Shown here one piece after another: positions 58,297 to 64,000 of a stretch of 64,000 bases of DNA. How positions within the stretch are numbered: the first letter of the stretch is position 1; every line of letters starts with the position of its first letter. The position numbers were made by a program, and so were the translations under genes. This stretch comes from Labyrinthula sp. Ha. Its lineage: Eukaryota; Sar; Bigyra; Labyrinthulida; Labyrinthulaceae. Where the stretch lies: assembly GCA_015227615.1 (NCBI GenBank), contig JAALGZ010000019.1, positions 310,001 through 374,000 on the forward strand, written 5' to 3'. The notes beneath the pieces are model-generated. The model ran no database searches, was not told the origin of the DNA, and saw nothing but the letters and a program-made list of their open reading frames with translations.

Positions 58297-60020
58297 TCAA
58301 AAAAAGTACAAGCTAAGAACTTTTTCTCTTGAAAAACCAAATTTATTTTCCAAACGTGTAGATGACAAAAATTGCAGTCTTTTAGAACTAGGTGAAGGAA
58401 CAAGAAAATCAGGTGTAGTTGGAGAAAGTGTTTTTTCAGATTCTTGAGAACCTTTGGATAAACTATTAGGTGAAGAACTCGTTTCTTCGACAGGAAGTTG
58501 AGTTGTTTTTATCAATGTTTGTTTATTAAGTGTTGAGATTCGTTTACTTGGTCCAGAAATTCCTTTAATTAAACAAGTTTTCATTAACATACGAGAACCA
58601 ACACCCAATGGATTAATTGCTACAAATGTGCAAAACTTAAGTCTAGAAGAATCATCAAATTCTCCAAAAGTTATCATTCTTTCCAATAAAACATTATGTT
58701 CAAAAACTAAAAGTAAATACAAGAAAAAATATCTGAATAACCATTTGCTTAAATGTCCTGCCATTAATAAAGTTCTTGTTGAAGTATTATCCTTAATAAG
58801 ATTATGTTCTTCAATAAAAGAAAAAAGTCCAAATCCAGTATATTTTGCTAGAATAGAGATTTTTCTTGGATTTTCACCAATAATAAAACTTGTTTGTTCA
58901 ACTTTATCTTCTATAGTTTGAATAAGATTTCTAACAAGTAAACCGTTTGCTATTAAGAAGAAAAACCCAATAATTCCATCAAAAATAAGAAAAACAGAAA
59001 GCATATCTTGTATGTCATTTCCTGGACTTAAAACAAAAATTTGGCACCAAAAAAATGCAAATAAAGTAAAAACAAGAACAATGTAAAATCCATTTCCTTT
59101 AAAAAAGTCATCTCCAGATAATGTTCGAAAAATTCTTAACAAGATATTATTACTTGCTCTCCAAGTCAAAACAAAACACTTATTTCCTAGAAAAACCCAA
59201 TAATAAGCTGAAATAAATGTTCCAAAAAAAACAAATTCGCTGAAAATCCAAGTAGAAAAAAATATATATCTGATTTATAATTTCCACCAACAATCCAAAC
59301 ATATCCATCACCAGTAGTAAGATTAAATATTGAAATTATAGCAAATTTGTAAAGCGAAAAAATGAAATATTCGAGAATAAATCTTCTTGGTTTTGTACCT
59401 TCAGTTAAAGTAATTTTCTTTAAAGAAGTGATAGTCAAATATATATTATACAAAACAATTAATAAAAAAACACCGTCATATAAAAATTCTGCGATGAAAT
59501 AACATTTTTCATGTAAGTTTTCATCCGCACAATTATTTATTTCAACTATTATATTTTCCTGTGTTTGAACAATACGTAAATGTACATCAAGAAAAAAATT
59601 AAGATTTGCATCTATAAAAGGAATACTATTATCATTTTTTGTATATCCAATATGTGATCTAAACATTGGCAATCCAGCTGGTCTTGGATCACTATTGAGT
59701 ATCGCAATAGCACCAAGATTTTCAAGATTTTTATAAGAAACTTCTTCAAAACACCCATAGTCTTGAAGATCACTCGTGATTACAACAAAATCTGTAAAAT
59801 TTCTTTGAAAGGTAGAAGATTTGCAAGGATTTTCTGTTGCGAGTAGTAAACTTGCTTGTGCGTTAATTTCACAGCTTGAAGAGAAGTTTCCCATTAACTC
59901 AGAGAATCTTGTTGTTGGAAAAGGTCCAAGAGTTTCTGCAGTATCATAAAAATTCACAAAAATCTCTGATTTTGCTAAGATTAGGAGACGGATATATAAA
60001 ATAAAGTAGATCTGCAACAT
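58297..60020 (-). pseudogene. PA-like/seven-span membrane protein, copy D (single frame disruption)
   Basis: Begins at the ATG at 60018-60020 with a signal peptide (YFILYIRLLILAKSE). It continues through the PA-like domain (VVITSDLQDYGCFEEVSYKN) and spans 1-3 to about 59187. The second part (59169-58297) carries the remaining spans and a tail ending with TGA. The break is one missing T in a run of eight T residues near 59227-59234, where copies A and B keep the frame in FFFGT. That could be a sequencing or assembly error in a homopolymer, so the gene may in fact be intact. The start is closest to copy C. The section around SGDDFFKGNGFY is closest to A and B at the DNA level. The C-terminal tail is unlike the others. 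Confidence 0.8.
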
Positions 60021-60246
60021 TTTGTTCTATTTTGATATTTCTTTTTTGGTTCATAATAGTTACGCTGTAAGAATAAGAGTAAAGATAAACGTCATTGTTA
60101 CATAGCAAGGTAGTACCAAATCTTTACAGTTTTACTGTTTTTTCTTGTTTGAATCTATTCAAATAGAAATATATGTCACTTTATACTATTTTTTCACAGC
60201 TTTAATGGAAAACTGGGATATTTTCAGTCAATAATATTAATGAACC

Positions 60247-60427
60247 GAAAAAAGTATGACAAAATTTCCCATAATTGGTGTTTTTTTTATATGACAGAAA
60301 ATCATACGAATTTCGGTAACTCATAATTTGTTTTTTTAATTTCGTGCTAGAATTTCCTTAGGTAAAAATTAAGCCATTTTTAACCGGAATTCGTATGATC
60401 GCTGTCATACTTTTTCTAAAGAGCCAA
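60247..60427. repeat. Fold-back (MITE-like) element
   Basis: Nested inverted repeats. AAAAAGTATGACA at 60249-60261 and ATGACAGAAAATCATACGAA at 60291-60310 pair with the right arm ATTCGTATGATCGCTGTCAT (60399-60418) followed by ACTTTTT. The arms are about 30 bp around a centre of about 80 bp. It could be a small non-autonomous DNA transposon or a terminal part of the neighbouring recombinase element. No clear target duplication is seen. Confidence 0.5.
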
Positions 60428-60847
60428 TGAAAATGCCTTCTGATTTTGCGAACCTTTGTAGAAGAGAACACCGGACAAAATCAGAGTTGGGGATTACCAT
60501 ACAATTCTAATTTGCTGAAAACAAAGACAAATCAAACAAAGAGTACTCAAAAAAAAGAAATAGGTAAAACTCGGCGAATATTTCGTGTTTCTTAACGATT
60601 TCTGGCTTGTTGGAAAACTCTTTTAAAGATGCTTTGTTTTTTTATTTAACTTTATGATATCTTCTATACTTTTTGACGATACGCGATTTTACTTTTTGCC
60701 TAAAATGCGAGCAAAAGAAGAGAAAACAATGGGTTAAACTTTGTTGCTTTCCTTGTTTGTGTTAGGGAAAAGTAATTTTATGATTCACCTAATATCTAAA
60801 TTGTTGCTAGAACCTGTTTCCTACTTAATTTTTTAGTTCGAAGAGAA

Positions 60848-61550
60848 ATGGACGATCGATTGAATGAAGAGGATTGGGCAGAGATTTCACAACATGTTTC
60901 TGAAATCAGAGCAAACACGATTGCCAAAAACTCTCAGAGCTCGTACGAGGGTTCCTACACCCAATTTCTAGCTTGGTGCGTAAGAAACAAACCCAATGTT
61001 TTGGCTGAAGATTTTCTTAACAAGTTGAAGGAAGGAAGTGATGCTGAAGCGCCAATGAGTTTAAAACTCATTAGGAAAACAATTAAAACCTTTCCGAATT
61101 TACTACCCTTGAAGTTTATTGAGCTTGATGTTGAAACCTTCATGTCGTTGATTGTAACTAAGAAAAGAAGTGAGGGGAGCTTTTTCCGCTGTTCTAGTTA
61201 CTCAACTCACCGTTCTGCTCTTTAAAGTCTTTACCGTCAGCACCAAGTTCATTTTAGTCCTGAGTTCGAGAACGAGTTAAAAAAAATTTAGAAGATTGAA
61301 AAGGAAAATTGCTTCGGAAGAACAAGCAAGTCAAGGTGTGATTAAACGTGGGAGATATCCTCTAGATCCAATTCAAGTCCAATCAGTGCATCCATTATGT
61401 AAGTTCATTTCTTGCCTCCAACGAAGCATTTATATCCAGTTCTCGGCTCCTCTTGTCATGTCGCAGAATATGAAAGTTATTAGTCTCGACTGCAATCTCC
61501 AAAGTGCTCATTTCATTTTGAGTTTTGCGTTTCTTTTCACTTTCCGTTGA
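60848..61550 (+). mobile_element. Tyrosine-recombinase (Crypton-like) element fragment, broken
   Basis: The first 125 codons (60848-61225) give the N-terminal, core-binding type domain of a mobile-element tyrosine recombinase: ANTIAKNSQSSYEGSYTQFL followed by AWC, then a helical region and YSTHRSAL. The next 320 bases continue the family's downstream features: a Lys-rich stretch, a GRYPLDP-like linker and AHFILSF. The catalytic domain with the R-H-R-Y residues is missing. The layout is that of protist Crypton-type elements; a DIRS-like origin cannot be excluded. It is broken, with at least two interruptions and loss of the 3' half. Age is probably moderate, since much of the frame is still readable. 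Confidence 0.55.
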
Positions 61551-62015
61551 ATTCCTGTTTCCAGAATTCAACCAATGAAGCTGCGCTATTCGGTATTGGA
61601 AATCGCATGACAGCCTGTCATGCAAATTCCGACCACAAATAAATATTTTTCTGATAAAGTAAATATAGCCCAAAATTAATTTTGGGAAAATTAAACAAAC
61701 TAGGTACAAATGAGTTTGAAGTTAAGAGTAAATAAAGTGTTAATTCTTTTTACTTCGGAGTCAGACACTAACCTCAACTTGATATGTCAGAGCAGTTTTA
61801 AAAATTTTTTTCTTCGTAATTTGTCCAAATATGGGAAACCGCCATTCTCCGCACCGTTGATTCTAACGTAGAAGGAGATGGGAACTTAAGGAAGTGCACT
61901 GGAAGGTACCACAAAGTATTAAAAGACGAAATTGTGTTACCCTAGCCTAGCGAGGAACCCTTCATGCTCCCCGTACCTTTAAAAATGGCCCCCATGACTC
62001 CCCCTCACTCCCCTC
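61551..62015. other. Spacer between recombinase fragment and hAT copy 2
   Basis: 465 bp with no supported gene. The last 60 bases are C-rich and run directly into the hAT left end, unusual in this AT-rich window. Confidence 0.45.
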
Positions 62016-64000
62016 CAGTAATGCTCAAATCTGTCTGCCTACTAAAGACCGATATTTCAGTCCGACCTCCACAAGCACCCATGAAACCGTATTAGTTAAC
62101 GGCTTTGCTAAATAGTTGTTGCGAGGAGCCTACAAATTTAAAAAAAAATGCTCTGTGTCCAATCCGGCCATGACAAAACCGTTAAAATAAGAGTTAAAAA
62201 CCACAATTTCGGATAAAAATGAGCATTGATTTGACAAAGTTTGCCGCAGAAATGATCCATGAGGCCGCTTCCGGACAAGATCAGACCCTTTTAGCAGTAA
62301 CTAAACAGAATTTTGACCTTGAAAAGACCGAATTAACAAAAAAAGCGCACGTATTCAAGCTTCCTTGCAAACATTGCCCAAAAAAGATGACTTGGTATAG
62401 TAAAAAAGGTTATACTGGTCTCTTGGAATAGCTGAAAACGCACTTAGACGAAGAAACTATCGAAAAACTAAAAGAAGAACATGCAAGAAAGCGCAGAAGA
62501 AAAAGCAAAGACATTCTGAAGTTTATGAACATTGAAAAAACTGATGCTTTCAAGAAATCTATCGCTAACTTTTTGCTAACGAAGAATATGCCCTTGAGCT
62601 TGTTGAGAACCGAAGAGTTTAAGAATATAAAGAATGCGGATAACCTCGTTAGCGAGAACATGATGAGAATTTATATGAAGCGCATGGAACACCTTTTTAT
62701 AGAAAAGATCAAACAAGAAGTGGATTTAGAACTATTTTGTTTAATCATCGATGGTTGGGCTCACCAAGGTTACAGTTTTAATGGTGTTTATTTATGTTTC
62801 GACAAGATGAAGAAGATGACGTTTCGCCTTCTTGGAGTGCTTCCTTTAGAAAAAGAAACCCAGAAAGCAAGTGACATTGTTCCTTTCCTGAAGAATTTGA
62901 TGAACAAGTTTGCTCTTGATGAATCACTGCTGGTTGCTATTGTTGCCGACAGCACAAACACGAACAAAAAAGTTTGCAGAGATCTTGGAACGCAGTTTGT
63001 GGGCTGTCTAAGCCATCGTTTGGCTCTAGGTGTTAGAGCACTTATCAAATCAGAAACACCGTTATCCGAAGCTTTAGACAAAGTGAAGTTGCTTTTTCGC
63101 AAGATCAAGAAGTCAAAGAAATTAACAGCAGCTCTTGGAAATCTTACCAACAAGGTAGTTATTATTCCAAATGTGACGCGTTGGAGTGGAAAATTTGTTA
63201 TGATGAAAAGGTACCTTGAGATTTGGATGTTCTGTGCTCAGCTTGAAGATGATGAAATTCAAGATCTTATTTTGGGAGAGCGTGAAACAAGAACTCTGGG
63301 GAAACATGTTAAGTTTCTCGCTGTTTGCAACCGCTATACAGTTGCTCTTTAAAAAGGAAAGCTTAGCCTTGGTCAAGGAAAGAAAGTTGCATTAAATCTC
63401 CTAAGAGATGTCGATAATGATGATTTTTTGTTGAAGTATTTAGAAGATAATGCAAACATTTTGGCTGAGTTTGGTGCTTTTGAAACTGGAGTATTTAAAG
63501 TTTATTGGGAGGAAGAAGATAAGCTTGATGCAGCAGAAACAACGGCTTTGTCTAGATTAGTAAGAGAAAACTCTGAAGAAGAAACGAAGACTCAAACTGG
63601 TGATTTTGTGATCCCAGAGATTGCTTCTCAGAGAAGAAAAAGCAAAAAGAAGAGTGCCTTCGCAGATGTGAGCTTCATTCCGGCGACTTCGTGCAGTGTA
63701 GAAAGATTGTTTAGCCAATGCAAGCTGATTTTTAGTGACAAGAGGAATAGAATGGTGCCTAAAACTTTAAACAGACTTGCTTTTTTGAAGATGAATCAAG
63801 ATGAGTTGATGGATCGCAACATTCATTTTGCTATTAAAAAGCTAGTTCCAGGTTTCGGTAATAAGGAAGAAGACGAACAGATGGAGGAACAGAATGAAGA
63901 AGAAGAAAGAGAAGATTTGACACTGGGAGTAGTTTGTTCTTGTGATAAGGAGGTGCATAGCGATGACGAAACTTAAGATTTAAGGGTTTTAATAAGTTTT
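62016..64000 (+). mobile_element. hAT DNA transposon, copy 2 (right end beyond window)
   Basis: The left end CAGTAATGCTCAAATCT at 62016 matches the copy 1 terminal repeat, followed by a similar leader (CAGTCCGACCTCCA, then GTGTCCAATCCGGCCAT). Similarity to copy 1 is moderate in the first 100 bases and high from about 62140 onward. The 8 bases before the left end are CTCCCCTC; the matching target duplication would lie past 64000. Same orientation as copy 1, about 51 kb away. Confidence 0.85.
62219..63976 (+). pseudogene. hAT transposase, nearly intact frame with two stops
   Basis: A single reading frame of about 585 codons holds the whole transposase: the zinc finger (CKHC), LIIDGWAHQGYSFNGVY with the first catalytic Asp, IVADSTNTNKKV with the second, an insertion domain, and the hATC domain (PATSCSVERLFSQCKLIFSD), then the acidic tail and TAA. 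Only two in-frame stops interrupt it: TAG at 62429-62431 in the zinc finger, shared with copy 1, and TAA at 63350-63352, private to this copy where copy 1 has CAA. No frameshift is seen, so this copy is less decayed than copy 1. A shorter protein starting at the ATG at 62525 would lack the zinc finger. Confidence 0.9.

Overview
This window is nuclear DNA from a microbial eukaryote. It is AT-rich, with long non-coding stretches separated by compact gene islands. Genes carry few, extremely short GT-AG introns: the eight I could place are 27-37 bases long. Three natural stop codons are used, consistent with the standard code. Recognisable host genes include a serine carboxypeptidase, mitochondrial ribosomal protein mL46, the dynein-arm assembly factor CFAP300 (so a flagellated or ciliated cell), a GT23 fucosyltransferase, a calponin-type CH protein and a gelsolin-type protein. 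An EGF protein with phage-tail-like repeats, a Crypton-like recombinase fragment and a CCDC53-like motif would fit a stramenopile or another heterotrophic flagellate, but the lineage is inference.

Layout. 1-950: 3' part of a serine carboxypeptidase. 4483-6732: a small protein with an array of Arg-x-x-Ser motifs, then mL46. 10784-12954: a complete but broken hAT transposon with an 8-bp target duplication. 15174-20885: a 1,884-residue EGF-like protein with ten full and one partial near-identical 339-bp repeats. 21274-22029: CFAP300. About 22.0-29.0 kb: a gene desert. 28997-41932: a dense island holding a GT23 fucosyltransferase, two related two-span membrane proteins, a four-span membrane protein, a CH-domain protein, a large PH-IQ-WW protein, a four-fold-repeat membrane protein and a gelsolin-like protein. 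43651-60020: four copies of an unrecognised family with a signal peptide, a PA-like lumenal domain and seven membrane spans; two are intact, near-identical and inverted, and two are damaged. 60247-64000: mobile-element debris, with a fold-back element, a tyrosine-recombinase fragment and a second hAT copy running off the end.

The genes do not form one pathway. Several in the 33-42 kb island and at 4.5 kb carry cytoskeleton- or membrane-linked domains (CH, gelsolin, PH/IQ/WW, CCDC53-like). The most striking features are the homogenised repeat array in the EGF protein, the gene-sized inverted duplication with sharp edges in the PA-7TM family, and a four-fold helix-loop-helix membrane protein with no recognised family.
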